Assembly: GCA_938007935.1 (NCBI GenBank)
Contig: CALLMD010000029.1
Span: 1-64,000 of the forward strand
Reading direction: 5' to 3'
Length of the DNA: 64,000 bases
Source of the DNA: an uncultured Hellea sp.
GTDB lineage: Bacteria > Pseudomonadota > Alphaproteobacteria > Caulobacterales > Maricaulaceae
The notes under the pieces were generated by a model. The model ran no database searches. It was not told where the DNA came from and was given only the letters and a program-made list of their open reading frames with translations. The position numbers were made by a program, and so were the translations under genes. This document shows positions 1 to 8,908 of this stretch, piece by piece; the first letter of the stretch is position 1; the number at the start of each line of letters is the position of its first letter.

Positions 1-250
1 CTGTCGCTACCTAACCCAGCCGGTCCGGCTTCCACGTTACAATGACCCGGCATCTTTGCGGTCGTAACTCCGCAACGCTCAGTCTCATCGTCCAATTGAT
101 AACAAACCTACGCGTTAGTCTGTCCACACAATCGAAACTTATACCATCGAGGATAGTCTCCCGATGACACAAGAAATATAGGCTAGGTTCGAGGCATGAG
201 GATTAATCTCTAAGATTATCTAATAAGCCATTGAAAATAAACGAAACTTA
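1..250. repeat. Structured intergenic repeat, copy A (cut by window edge)
   Basis: This stretch matches 12652-12890 in the same orientation. Identical or nearly identical blocks are GTCGCTA (3-9), a block ending GACCCGGCA (40-52), an 18-nt block at 76-93, a 37-nt block at 145-181 with one difference, and a 16-nt block at 197-212. Between conserved blocks a 6-bp stem (56-61 with 70-75, TTGCGG/CCGCAA, 8-nt loop) is replaced in copy B by CAATGG/CCATTG with the same loop length, so four pairs change compensatorily. A second hairpin lies in 146-166 (ATCG-A-GG with CCCGAT, or a close variant). This points to a structured RNA rather than a coding sequence. The transcribed strand is not known, and the 5' part may continue beyond base 1. 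It lies beyond the 3' end of the minus-strand aldehyde dehydrogenase gene. Confidence 0.75.
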
Positions 251-298
251 ACTTGTATTCATGAGGATATAAATACATTCGTCCCCTTACTTGGTCTT

Positions 299-1669
299 TC
301 AGGACGTGATTGAAACGGTTTTGATATTACAAAATGCCCGCAGCCCTTCTGCCGCCAACTCCCGGCCATAGCCAGATTTCTTGATGCCCCCAAAAGGCAA
401 AGCGGGATGTGACGCCGTCATCGCATTTATAAATGTCGCGCCCGCTTCTATATTTTTGATCGCCATTTTTTGTTCATGTATATCATTAGTAAATACCGCA
501 GATCCCAAGCCAAAAGGGCTATCATTAGCCAGTTCAATAGCCTCACTCATGGAACTCACTTTGAATAAAAACGCAACAGGCCCAAAAATCTCTTCATAAT
601 ATGTATCTGATGACTTGGGAATATTTTCCAATATGCCGGGACAATAATAGAAACCTGGCCCATCAATGGGTTCAGCTCCAGTTAGGCGCGTTGCCCCTTC
701 GCTTAAAGCCTTTTCGACTTGCCCAATGATTTCATTGCGGCTGCTCTGCGATACCAGCGGGCCTAAATCCGTTTCAGTATTATTAGGATCACCAACACGT
801 ATAGATTCAAAGGCGCTCTTAAACTTATCACGAAACTCGTCATAAATGTCTTCGTGAGCGATAAAGCGTTTTCCAGCGATACATGATTGTCCGCAATTTT
901 GCGTACGTGCTGTAACCGCCGTGGCAACAGCCTTTTCAAGGTCAGCACTTGGCATGACGATAAAGGCGTCAGAGCCGCCAAGTTCAAGCACGGTTGGCTT
1001 TATGACTTCACCGCAAATAGATGCAACTGACGAGCCTGCGCGCTCTGAGCCTGTAAGTGTGGCTCCGCGCACACGGTCATCGCGCAACATTGCGCCAACT
1101 TGCTCAATACTCGCAAAAACATTTTGTAAGGCCCCTTCCGGAAACCCAGCACGGCGCACAACATCTTCAACCGAAAGACCGCATTGCGGCACATTTGACG
1201 CATGTTTTAAAAGCCCCGTATTCCCAGCCATGAGGGCGGGGCCAACAAAGCGGTAAACTTGCCAAAGCGGATAGTTCCACGGCATGACCGCCACAATCGG
1301 GCCCAAAGGCAGGTATGTTTTATATGTTTTAGCAGACCCACCTATTTCAACGGGTTCATCAGCCATTATAGCGGCAGCATTATCTGCGTAGTAACGACAG
1401 CCCAAGGCGCATTTTTCGACTTCGGCGATGGCGGATTTAAGCGTCTTGCCCATTTCCAGTGTAATGATAGCGGCCAGCTCTTGGGTTTCATATTCCAAAA
1501 TATCAGCCACGCGGTGCATGGCCGCCGCCCGCTCTTCCATAGACCAAGACTTTAGTGTTTTGTGCGCTTCTATAGACAAGGCCAAAGCCTGTTCTATCTG
1601 CGCGTCGCTAAAAGTCTGAAATTCTTTGACTTTTTTACCCGTTGCAGGGTTAAGAGATACGAAAGCCAT
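299..1669 (-). CDS. NAD(P)-dependent aldehyde dehydrogenase, succinate-semialdehyde dehydrogenase-like
   Basis: A 456-residue aldehyde dehydrogenase superfamily protein that should oxidise an aldehyde to its acid in the cytoplasm. Visible are the MPWNYP segment (129-134), the general-base glutamate in LELGGSD (E229) and the catalytic cysteine in the GQSC motif (C263), so the active site is intact. The length and sequence style fit the short succinate-semialdehyde dehydrogenase (Sad/YneI) branch more than betaine-aldehyde enzymes, but the true substrate cannot be told. The start is supported by GGGGA about six bases upstream. It is the last gene of the minus-strand run and begins 35 bases after the carbonic anhydrase stop. 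Confidence 0.9.
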   Translation of the reverse strand: MAFVSLNPATGKKVKEFQTFSDAQIEQALALSIEAHKTLKSWSMEERAAAMHRVADILEYETQELAAIITLEMGKTLKSAIAEVEKCALGCRYYADNAAAIMADEPVEIGGSAKTYKTYLPLGPIVAVMPWNYPLWQVYRFVGPALMAGNTGLLKHASNVPQCGLSVEDVVRRAGFPEGALQNVFASIEQVGAMLRDDRVRGATLTGSERAGSSVASICGEVIKPTVLELGGSDAFIVMPSADLEKAVATAVTARTQNCGQSCIAGKRFIAHEDIYDEFRDKFKSAFESIRVGDPNNTETDLGPLVSQSSRNEIIGQVEKALSEGATRLTGAEPIDGPGFYYCPGILENIPKSSDTYYEEIFGPVAFLFKVSSMSEAIELANDSPFGLGSAVFTNDIHEQKMAIKNIEAGATFINAMTASHPALPFGGIKKSGYGRELAAEGLRAFCNIKTVSITS

Positions 1670-1704
1670 TATGTCCCCAATTCTGGAATTATATGCATTC
1701 CATA

Positions 1705-2337
1705 CTAAGCAGGAATAAGCTCGAACTCATCTTGTTCATTTGAGAGCATGAGGCGGGCTTGGATGATAGAGAAATAAGCCCCTTGAAGCTTAAGCGTTCC
1801 GCTTTCCACGGCTTCTTTGACAAATGGGAAGCTCATTAGGTTGGTGAGTGATTGACGTACGCCTTCAAGCTCCATCTCAAGAACAACTTCATTTTCTGGA
1901 AGGCTGCGCGCAAGCACACGCTCCCTAACATTATTGATGATCGACACCCATTTACCGACATAGCCCGCGTCTGGGTCGTGCCCCATTCCATCAAGACAGC
2001 CTTTGATACCGCCGCAGCTTTCATGGCCCATAACGACTATCATTTCGACTTTTAGGACTTTCACCGCATATTCGATCGTTGCTGCCGTGCCAAAAAAACC
2101 ATCGTCAGTGTCATAGGGCGGAACGATATTGGCCACGTTACGCGTGACGAACATTTCCCCGGGATAAGCGTCAAATATATCGGTTGGATCAACACGGCTG
2201 TCTGAGCAGGCAATCAGCATAACTTTGGGGCTTTGCCCTTTGGTGCCTAGCTCTTCATAAAGCTTTTTTTGCGCCTTATAATCGCCGGCCCGAAAGGCCT
2301 TATAGCCAGAGATGAGTTTGTCTTTACGGTCAATCAT
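1705..2337 (-). CDS. Beta-class carbonic anhydrase
   Basis: A 210-residue zinc enzyme interconverting CO2 and bicarbonate in the cytoplasm. The zinc-site motifs are complete: CSDSR with C44, D46 and R48, and HESCGG with H105 and C108. The length is normal for bacterial beta-carbonic anhydrases. Its start overlaps the stop of the upstream sugar dehydrogenase gene by the four bases ATGA, so the two are probably translationally coupled. A bicarbonate-supplying enzyme next to an aldehyde dehydrogenase gives no clear pathway. Confidence 0.95.
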   Translation of the reverse strand: MIDRKDKLISGYKAFRAGDYKAQKKLYEELGTKGQSPKVMLIACSDSRVDPTDIFDAYPGEMFVTRNVANIVPPYDTDDGFFGTAATIEYAVKVLKVEMIVVMGHESCGGIKGCLDGMGHDPDAGYVGKWVSIINNVRERVLARSLPENEVVLEMELEGVRQSLTNLMSFPFVKEAVESGTLKLQGAYFSIIQARLMLSNEQDEFELIPA

Positions 2338-3734
2338 GGCGCGGGTGATAGCCGAACTATTTTATTAGGTAAAGCCACATATATCGCGCCGTCCCATCCT
2401 GTTGTAACGTCGCGGACTCGGCCTTTATCTTTGATCAATATAGCCTCACCTAGATAGCTCTCATTATCGACATCTATGAGGCGCACAGTCTGGTTTGCAA
2501 GGGACCCCGCCAATAGGCGGCCTTTCCATTCTGGGAAAAGGTCGCCCGTATAAACATCAAGCCCGCACACGGCGATGGACGGCGTCCACTGAGAGACGGG
2601 CTGCGCCATTCCTGGTAAAGCCGTATGAGGCGTGAGCACAGTTCCGCTATAATTTCGGCCGTATGAGATTTTAGGCCAGCCGTAATTTACGCCCGACTTT
2701 ATGGCGTTAAGCTCATCACCACCTTTGGGGCCATGCTCAGTTTCCCAAACTATTTGCGTCTCAGGGTGGACAATTGTGCCTTGCGGATTACGGTTTCCGT
2801 ATGAGAAGATTGTCGCGTAAGCGTCTGAATTATCTACAAAAGGGTTATCTTTAGGAATACTTCCATCACGCATAATGCGGTGAATCTTCCCATTGGGTCG
2901 CGAGAGGTCTTGCGCCATCTCTTTCTTACCACGATCGCCAATCCCGAAATAAAGATGCCCCTTATTATCAAAGGTTATCCGCGAACCAAAGTGAAAACCC
3001 GTATTGAGGTAATGCTCAGGCTTTGCTTGAAACAGCGTCTGCTCCTGGGTCCATAAAAGCGCTGAATTTTGCGCCTCAATTTTGCCGCGCACGATCTTGG
3101 TCATGAGGTTTTCAGACTTTTCTTCATCCGCATGGGTGAAGCTGAGATAGACCCATCCATTTCTGGCATAATCCGGGTCAATCGCAACATCCATCAAGCC
3201 GCCTTGCCTTTTATCGACAGAAGCTGGGATGCCGATAATCTCATTGCGTGCATTTGACGAAACCTGCCAAAGCTTCCCGCTTTTTTCGGTCACGAGGGCT
3301 CTATCTTGGCCAATGAATTCGATGCCCCAAGGTTCATTAAGATCAGTCGCCCAGTCCTGTATTTGAACCTGACTTTCTACCGATGAGACATCATCAATTG
3401 GCGCTGTGGTTTTAAGCTCTGCTCCGCCGCGAATATAAGCGATCATATCTTGCTTATCCGCCTCAGTAAAAGAGTCTGCAAATGCTGGCATCCCGACATC
3501 ATCAATGCCTTCATTGATAACTTTCAGTATATCAGCATCACTGCTTCCATATTCCCAATTATCATCGGCCATACTCGGGGCTTGACCGCCCGCGAGGTTA
3601 GCTCCGTGGCATGAGATGCAATATTGTTGATAAAGTTTAGCACCGCGTTCAGTCGCGGGGTCAGCAGCTGAGCTCGCTTGTACGCCTTGACAGGCCGAGA
3701 GAATTAAGAGTGAGGTTAAGGATATTTTTTTCAT
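2334..3734 (-). CDS. Cytochrome c / PQQ-type sugar dehydrogenase fusion lipoprotein
   Basis: Start chosen at the ATG at 3734 (466 residues), because it begins a lipoprotein signal (MKKISLTSLLILSAC, lipidation Cys15); a longer upstream frame reaching 3926 has no signal and overlaps the DUF2065 gene. After the signal comes a class I cytochrome c domain with the haem motif CISCH (39-43) and a likely axial Met in the VGMPAF segment, then a six-bladed glucose/sorbosone dehydrogenase domain to the C terminus. Such proteins oxidise aldoses with PQQ and pass electrons to haem; here acceptor and dehydrogenase are in one chain on an envelope membrane. In many relatives the hflKC-DUF2065 genes are followed by a DegP protease; this gene occupies that place. 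Confidence 0.85.
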   Translation of the reverse strand: MKKISLTSLLILSACQGVQASSAADPATERGAKLYQQYCISCHGANLAGGQAPSMADDNWEYGSSDADILKVINEGIDDVGMPAFADSFTEADKQDMIAYIRGGAELKTTAPIDDVSSVESQVQIQDWATDLNEPWGIEFIGQDRALVTEKSGKLWQVSSNARNEIIGIPASVDKRQGGLMDVAIDPDYARNGWVYLSFTHADEEKSENLMTKIVRGKIEAQNSALLWTQEQTLFQAKPEHYLNTGFHFGSRITFDNKGHLYFGIGDRGKKEMAQDLSRPNGKIHRIMRDGSIPKDNPFVDNSDAYATIFSYGNRNPQGTIVHPETQIVWETEHGPKGGDELNAIKSGVNYGWPKISYGRNYSGTVLTPHTALPGMAQPVSQWTPSIAVCGLDVYTGDLFPEWKGRLLAGSLANQTVRLIDVDNESYLGEAILIKDKGRVRDVTTGWDGAIYVALPNKIVRLSPAP

Positions 3735-3750
3735 AAATACACCACTAAAG

Positions 3751-3957
3751 CTAGCTCGAAAGTTTGACCGCAAGGCCAATAAGCAGCACCCCGAATGCGA
3801 CGCAGAATAAGCCGCTGACATGCAGCGACTTATCATTGACCACGCGCAGGCTTTGCTCATAGGCCCGCCGCATTTGGGAAGGAAAGACCGCCCAAACAAA
3901 ACCTTCAAGAGCGAGCGCGCCGCCAAAGGCGATTAGAATGATAACCCAAGGGCTCAT
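3751..3957 (-). CDS. DUF2065 family small membrane protein
   Basis: A 68-residue protein with two hydrophobic segments (about 3-24 and 45-65) around a basic loop containing QMRRAYEQ, the pattern of the YjeT/DUF2065 family. The family commonly follows hflC in proteobacteria, as here (20 bases after it), so a role near the HflKC/FtsH membrane quality-control complex is plausible but unproven. It is too short for further assignment. Confidence 0.8.
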   Translation of the reverse strand: MSPWVIILIAFGGALALEGFVWAVFPSQMRRAYEQSLRVVNDKSLHVSGLFCVAFGVLLIGLAVKLSS

Positions 3958-3977
3958 TAGTTAATCCCGGCTGTTAT

Positions 3978-4874
3978 TTAGCGGCGGCGAGGCCCACGTT
4001 GATTATCCAGATATCCTAAGAAATCACTATCAGGTGACAGCACATAGGTCGTTCCCGATCCGAGGCCTCGACGATAGGCTTCCATTGAGCGATAAAATGC
4101 AAAGAACTCAGGATCCTGATTATAGGCATCGGCGTAGATCTTATTTGATACAGCGTCACCTTCCCCGCGAATAGCTTGCGCTTTACCTTTGGCTTCCGCC
4201 AAGATGATTTTGGCTTGCTTATCAGCATCAGCGACAATTTCGTTCTTAAGTTTAGAACCTTCAGCGCGGAATAAGCGAGCTTCCTTCTCACGCTCAGAAT
4301 TCATACGGTCAAAAACACTATCTGCGACTTTCGTAGGGAGTTCAGCTTTCTTAATGCGAACGTCGGTAATCTCGACGCCATAATCTTCGCCTTTGGCAAC
4401 GAGGTTAGCCGCTTTCTTAATCTCAGCCATCAACTCAGCGCGGCGACCAGAAATGATTTGCTCACTATCAACACGCGCGAGAACACCGCGAAGTGATGAA
4501 TCCATAAGTTCATCTAAAAGATTAGTCGCGCGGGCTTTAGTTCCTAGAGCTTTATAATAAGCAACAGGGTCAACAATGCGGTAAAGGATGAAGCTATCAA
4601 CTTCGAGCGGCTTCTGCTTGATATCGTAAATTGTCTCCGCTGCGAAATCGAGTTCAATATTGCGGCGATCAAGCGTGATGACATTTTCAATAGGGGTTTT
4701 AAATTTTAGACCCGCATTAGCTTCTGCGCCTTCATTCCAAGCGTTTTCAACACGTTTATATTCGCCAAATTGAAGAACAAGTCCCTGCTCCCATTCTTTC
4801 AGCGTATAGGTACAGGTGAAGAATGCGAGAATAAGTAGGCCCAAAATGACCAAAGGTATAAATCCATTTTTCAT
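3978..4874 (-). CDS. hflC: HflC, SPFH-family modulator of FtsH protease
   Basis: A 298-residue membrane-anchored protein: one N-terminal transmembrane segment (about 5-24), then an SPFH/band 7 domain (about 25-200) and an alanine/glutamate-rich helical region (about 190-250), ending in a short polar tail. HflC pairs with HflK in a large periplasmic-side cage that limits access of FtsH to membrane substrates. The gene starts one base after hflK stops, the usual coupled arrangement. Length is close to other alphaproteobacterial HflC proteins. Confidence 0.95.
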   Translation of the reverse strand: MKNGFIPLVILGLLILAFFTCTYTLKEWEQGLVLQFGEYKRVENAWNEGAEANAGLKFKTPIENVITLDRRNIELDFAAETIYDIKQKPLEVDSFILYRIVDPVAYYKALGTKARATNLLDELMDSSLRGVLARVDSEQIISGRRAELMAEIKKAANLVAKGEDYGVEITDVRIKKAELPTKVADSVFDRMNSEREKEARLFRAEGSKLKNEIVADADKQAKIILAEAKGKAQAIRGEGDAVSNKIYADAYNQDPEFFAFYRSMEAYRRGLGSGTTYVLSPDSDFLGYLDNQRGPRRR

Positions 4875-4875
4875 C

Positions 4876-5985
4876 TTACTGGCCTCCAGATTTCTTCGAC
4901 TTTAGCTGATCAAGGGGCAGATAAGGCACGACGCCGCTGCCTCCATCACCTTCGATAATGATTTTTTCAGCAGGCCCGTAAACTTCTTCAATTGTTTCAA
5001 GATAGATACGCTGACGCGTCACTGTCGGAGCCGCCTTATATTCTTTATATACGGCGTTAAACCGGCTGGCTTCACCGCGCGCAACTTCAACCACTTCGGC
5101 CTTATAAGCTTCAGCAGATTCGACCAAAACAGCCGCTTGACCCACAGCTTTTTCCGTCACTTCATTTTTATAGGCAATGCCTTCATTAACACGCTGTTCT
5201 TGTTCTTGCTCAGCCGTAACAACATCTTCAAAAGCTTTAATCACTTTTGGCGGGGCTTCCGTACGCTGTAGCTGCACAACGGTAATCGTCACGCCAGACT
5301 CATATTCGTCTAGCATGCCTTGAAGGAGTTCTTTAACCTCAATCTCAATCGGGTTACGGCCATCGGTAATTACATATTCAAGTTTCTTCTTACCAATGAC
5401 TTCGCGAATAGCGCTATCCGCCGCATCGGCAACAACGGCCTCTGCATCTTCAAGATTAAAGATATAGTCTTTCGGCGCTTTGACGTTCCAGCGAACCGTA
5501 AAATCAACATCGGCAATGTTTTCGTCCCCTGTTAAAACAAGGTTTTTCTTGGAACCGACGGATCTTTCAGAGGTCACATTGACTTTCATCACCTCTTCAA
5601 CAGGCATTGGAAGCTTAAAATGCAGACCTGAGGCTGTTGTCCGGGAATATTTACCAAAGCGCAGGACTATGGCCTCTTCCTGTTGAGCCACTTGATAGAA
5701 GCAGGACAAAATCATCATCACAAGCCCGGCCAGTAAAACGATACCAAAGGGTCCAAATCTCGCTAAGGGACCACCAATGCTAGGGCCGCCGCCGCGGGGT
5801 CCGCGGTTACCACCGCCACCGCCGCCAGTTTTACGAACGCGGGATTTAAAACCCTCTATGACATTTTCCAAATCAGGAGATGCCCCGCCTGGGCGCGGAG
5901 GTGAGCGGTCAGGTTTACCACCACTCCCCCAAGGATTATTCCCCTTATTACCACCATTGCCCCAAGGGCCTTTTTTGTCCGGCAT
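4876..5985 (-). CDS. hflK: HflK, SPFH-family modulator of FtsH protease
   Basis: A 369-residue protein with a glycine/proline-rich N-terminal tail (1-75, including a run of six glycines near 54-59), a transmembrane segment (about 79-98), an SPFH domain and a helical coiled region rich in Glu and Ala. This is the standard HflK architecture. It is the first gene of the hflK-hflC-DUF2065 set and lies 73 bases downstream of folA, as often seen in Caulobacterales. Confidence 0.95.
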   Translation of the reverse strand: MPDKKGPWGNGGNKGNNPWGSGGKPDRSPPRPGGASPDLENVIEGFKSRVRKTGGGGGGNRGPRGGGPSIGGPLARFGPFGIVLLAGLVMMILSCFYQVAQQEEAIVLRFGKYSRTTASGLHFKLPMPVEEVMKVNVTSERSVGSKKNLVLTGDENIADVDFTVRWNVKAPKDYIFNLEDAEAVVADAADSAIREVIGKKKLEYVITDGRNPIEIEVKELLQGMLDEYESGVTITVVQLQRTEAPPKVIKAFEDVVTAEQEQEQRVNEGIAYKNEVTEKAVGQAAVLVESAEAYKAEVVEVARGEASRFNAVYKEYKAAPTVTRQRIYLETIEEVYGPAEKIIIEGDGGSGVVPYLPLDQLKSKKSGGQ

Positions 5986-6058
5986 GTCGCCTCCGATTAA
6001 ATACTTTATACAATGTGGCGTGATGCGCCGAAATTATCAAGATGATTAGGTGAAAAAA

Positions 6059-6574
6059 CTACCGCCGCTCATAGCGTTTCACTGTAAAAGGATGGTCATC
6101 CCCCTCTGTTTGGTCAAAAGATGTCTCTTGTACCAAATTCCAGTGATCCGCCCTTATAGCAGGAAAATGCGCGTCGCCGTCAATCATAACGTCAACCTCG
6201 CTTATATACATACGGTCGCAAAAGCGCATCAGAGCCGCATATAATTTCGCGCCGCCGATGAGCATAATTTCATCTGCGCCCGTTTCGCCGGCCAGCTCAT
6301 AACCTCGTCCAATCATCTCGTACATGTTGTGAAATACTTCAGCTTTAGGCGCTTTGTATTTTTCATCTCGCGTGAGCACCAAATTCGGTCGCCCAGGTAA
6401 TGGAAACGGCAAGCTCTCCCACGTTACCCGCCCCATTAGAACAGGTTTTCCCATTGTCGTTTTTTTGAAAAACTTCAAATCCGACGACAATTTCCATGGC
6501 AAGTCGCCATCAACACCGATCACGCCATTGCGTGACTTTGCGACGATCAAACTTAATATAGGATTCGCACTCAT
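6059..6574 (-). CDS. folA: Dihydrofolate reductase
   Basis: A 171-residue enzyme reducing dihydrofolate to tetrahydrofolate with NADPH. The N-terminal AKSRNGVIG, the DLPWKL segment with the substrate-binding acid at D32 (SSDLKFFK), and the phosphate-binding GRPNLVLTR (61-69) are intact. It is the first minus-strand gene of this cluster in the window and divergent from a transporter gene starting at 6619. A thymidylate synthase gene, the frequent partner, is not present here. Confidence 0.95.
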   Translation of the reverse strand: MSANPILSLIVAKSRNGVIGVDGDLPWKLSSDLKFFKKTTMGKPVLMGRVTWESLPFPLPGRPNLVLTRDEKYKAPKAEVFHNMYEMIGRGYELAGETGADEIMLIGGAKLYAALMRFCDRMYISEVDVMIDGDAHFPAIRADHWNLVQETSFDQTEGDDHPFTVKRYERR

Positions 6575-6618
6575 GGATAATGGGTTACACCCTCGCTCAA
6601 CTCGCGTATAGAGACTTC

Positions 6619-7161
6619 ATGTCAAGCTATGCCGAAAAAGAGCCGCCTAAAACAAGCCTTCGCTTTTTCAAATATACACTTCTTTATATTCTCCTTATCC
6701 CCTTTATCAATTGGAGCTTCACTTGGGCCCCGATGGTAGAGCTGCCGGGTCTTGCGGCTTGGTCCTTTAACCCTGTGACCATTGTAACGGGATTGGTGTT
6801 AGTCGTACGCGATTTTGCCCAAAGAGAGATTGGTCATGAAGTCCTCATCGCGATGGCCATCGCCCTGTTCCTTACATATGTCACATCTGGCGGCGCTTTA
6901 GCATTAGCCAGCGGCGCAGCCTTCCTTATATCAGAGCTCGTAGATTACGCGCTCTTTACCTTCACGAAATACAAATTATCGACACGAGTACTACTCTCAT
7001 CAGCCCTCGCCGCCCCGATAGACACAACGGCTTTTCTCTATGGCGCAAGCTTTATCAGAGACGCACAATTCACAGTGCCAAATGTCGTCATGAGCGTTGG
7101 CGGTAAAATGGCTGGTGCGATTATTATATGGTGGCTCATTCGGCATCGAATGGAACGCTGA
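6619..7161 (+). CDS. VUT-family membrane protein (queuosine-precursor/vitamin transporter-like)
   Basis: About 180 residues with five to six hydrophobic segments. The pattern FNPVTIVTGLVLVVRDFAQRE followed by small-residue-rich helices and a C-terminal SVGGKMAGAIIIWW resembles the VUT/YhhQ family, which imports queuosine precursors in some bacteria. The substrate is inferred only at family level. I prefer the ATG at 6619 over 6580 because the extra 13 residues are not hydrophobic or conserved-looking and the upstream ATG sits almost against the divergent folA start; neither has a strong ribosome site. Confidence 0.7.
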   Translation: MSSYAEKEPPKTSLRFFKYTLLYILLIPFINWSFTWAPMVELPGLAAWSFNPVTIVTGLVLVVRDFAQREIGHEVLIAMAIALFLTYVTSGGALALASGAAFLISELVDYALFTFTKYKLSTRVLLSSALAAPIDTTAFLYGASFIRDAQFTVPNVVMSVGGKMAGAIIIWWLIRHRMER

Positions 7162-7167
7162 TCTTAA

Positions 7168-7917
7168 ATGAAGCTTGCCCTCTTAATTCTAATCGCCGCG
7201 ACAGTAACCGCCTGCATTTCTGGCATATTCGGGATGGCGGGCGGTATGATATTTATGGGTATCATCGCCACTGTGATGGGTGTGGCCGAGGCGATGGTTG
7301 TTCACGGCGCAGTCCAGAGCATAAGTAATTCTTCCCGCGCTTATTTTCTAAAACCCAATATTCGGTGGGACATTCTTGGATATAAATTACTGGGAGCCCT
7401 GCCCGCAATTGCCATCCTCGCCATGATAAGCTTTATCCCGAGTAAGGCTGGGCTTTTTATTGTGCTCGGTTTGCTTCCTTCTATCCTATGGCTGCCCAAA
7501 GGTATCTTTAAAGGTGATGCCGCCAAGCCAGCTCATGCCGTATTATGCGGGGCTATGGTGATGGGGCTTAACCTCTCAGCCGGTGTTGCAGGGCCAGCGC
7601 TTGATTTTTTCTATGTGAAAACCCAGCTTTCACGCAAAGAAATCGTCGCCACCAAAGCCGTGACGATGTTTGCCTCACACCTTGTCAAAATTTTCTATTT
7701 CGGGCTTCCCCTCATCGCGGCTAGCGGGCTGACAACCTTGCCGCCGCTTTGGGTGTTTTTCGCCGCAATCCCCTGCATCATTGGCGGGACCTTCGTGGGA
7801 ACACGAATTCTAAACCGCCTCTCTGATATAGGCTTTAAAAGCTATACAAAATATCTAGTGACGCTCATCGGAATTATTTATTTATGGCGGGGACTGAGCT
7901 TGGCGTGGCTGATATAG
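7168..7917 (+). CDS. TauE/SafE family membrane transporter
   Basis: A 249-residue integral membrane protein with seven to eight hydrophobic segments. The N-terminal GIFGMAGGMI loop and a second internal repeat (NLSAGVAGPALDFFYV, about 132-147) are typical of the TauE/SafE (DUF81) family, thought to export sulfite or sulfonates; the true substrate is unknown. It begins six bases after the VUT gene, so the pair is probably one operon. Its 3' end overlaps the convergent EamA transporter gene by 44 bases. Confidence 0.8.
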   Translation: MKLALLILIAATVTACISGIFGMAGGMIFMGIIATVMGVAEAMVVHGAVQSISNSSRAYFLKPNIRWDILGYKLLGALPAIAILAMISFIPSKAGLFIVLGLLPSILWLPKGIFKGDAAKPAHAVLCGAMVMGLNLSAGVAGPALDFFYVKTQLSRKEIVATKAVTMFASHLVKIFYFGLPLIAASGLTTLPPLWVFFAAIPCIIGGTFVGTRILNRLSDIGFKSYTKYLVTLIGIIYLWRGLSLAWLI

Positions 7918-8908
7918 CGCGTTTATCAAAATAGGTATAAAGCCCAATGCCTAAGACTGTAATCAATGTGCCGACGCCGTCAATCAATGCAAACGGTTCT
8001 CCCAAAATAAAGATGGCTAGGAAAATTGTAGAGATAGGCGCTATCATGCCAACAGCCGATGTGGCCTGTGGGCCCACCCGCGAAATGGCCAGATTGACCA
8101 TGAAGGATGGCAAAAGGGTAGAGAAAAAGGCGAGCGCTATGCCCAAGAGCCAAATGCGCCGCGGGAGATTTAAAACCTCCGAGACGTCACCCATAACGAT
8201 ATTTTCGGTCACAAAATGAATGAATATCATGACCCCCGCGCCTAACATTGCGCAGCATGTAAAGACGGAACTTCCCAAACGTCCTATCATAGGCTTTGCA
8301 AAAAGCTGAAAGAACGCAAAAAGCGCAGCGCACAAGAGTATCATTGCCGAGCCGAGTGGGACGTTAATACCAACAGCTATGTCGCCGCGAAGAAAAATAA
8401 GTCCGATACCCGAATAAGCAATCAGTACGGCAAAAATCGCTTCTTTCGTCAGTGGCTTTCCAAAAAATATGGCGCCAAAAATGAAAACAAAAATCGGATA
8501 GGTAAAAAGCAAAAGCCGCTCCAACTGCGCTGTGATATATTTAATCCCTTCAATATCAAGCCAAGCACAAGTATAATAACCTAATAGTCCAAGCAAAGCC
8601 GCCAAAGCCAAATCACGCTTTTGCAAAGGCGGCAATTCTCGACGTTTCCTCTGCCGTAAAGCAAGCCAAAAAATGAAGATATAAAATGGCGCAGAAAACC
8701 CCATCCGCATCGCCATTATCGTAATCGCCTCAACGCCGTTGATCGTCATCCCGTCCACAGGTCGGTAAATGAGTTTCACGAAGATCGACTTCATCGAAAA
8801 GAATACAGTTCCAAAAAAAGCTAAGACGTAGCCCCAATTCCGTCCACTCATCCGGCGCGGCGGTTCCTTAATGAGCGGCGATGAAATTTCGCGCAGGTTG
8901 GTTTTCAT
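7874..8908 (-). CDS. EamA-type (DMT superfamily) transporter
   Basis: A 344-residue protein with ten predicted membrane helices in two halves, ending in the GVGTLITVLGIGLYTYFD segment typical of EamA permeases. The family exports or imports metabolites such as amino acids; no substrate can be assigned. Its start codon overlaps the tadA stop by ATGA, implying coupled translation. A polar N-terminal tail of about 25 residues precedes the first helix. The 3' end runs 44 bases into the convergent TauE-like gene. Confidence 0.85.
   Translation of the reverse strand: MKTNLREISSPLIKEPPRRMSGRNWGYVLAFFGTVFFSMKSIFVKLIYRPVDGMTINGVEAITIMAMRMGFSAPFYIFIFWLALRQRKRRELPPLQKRDLALAALLGLLGYYTCAWLDIEGIKYITAQLERLLLFTYPIFVFIFGAIFFGKPLTKEAIFAVLIAYSGIGLIFLRGDIAVGINVPLGSAMILLCAALFAFFQLFAKPMIGRLGSSVFTCCAMLGAGVMIFIHFVTENIVMGDVSEVLNLPRRIWLLGIALAFFSTLLPSFMVNLAISRVGPQATSAVGMIAPISTIFLAIFILGEPFALIDGVGTLITVLGIGLYTYFDKRAISATPSSVPAINK

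Noticed and set aside
3735-3926. 64-codon upstream extension of the sugar dehydrogenase
   Set aside because: It overlaps the DUF2065 gene and would bury the lipoprotein signal.
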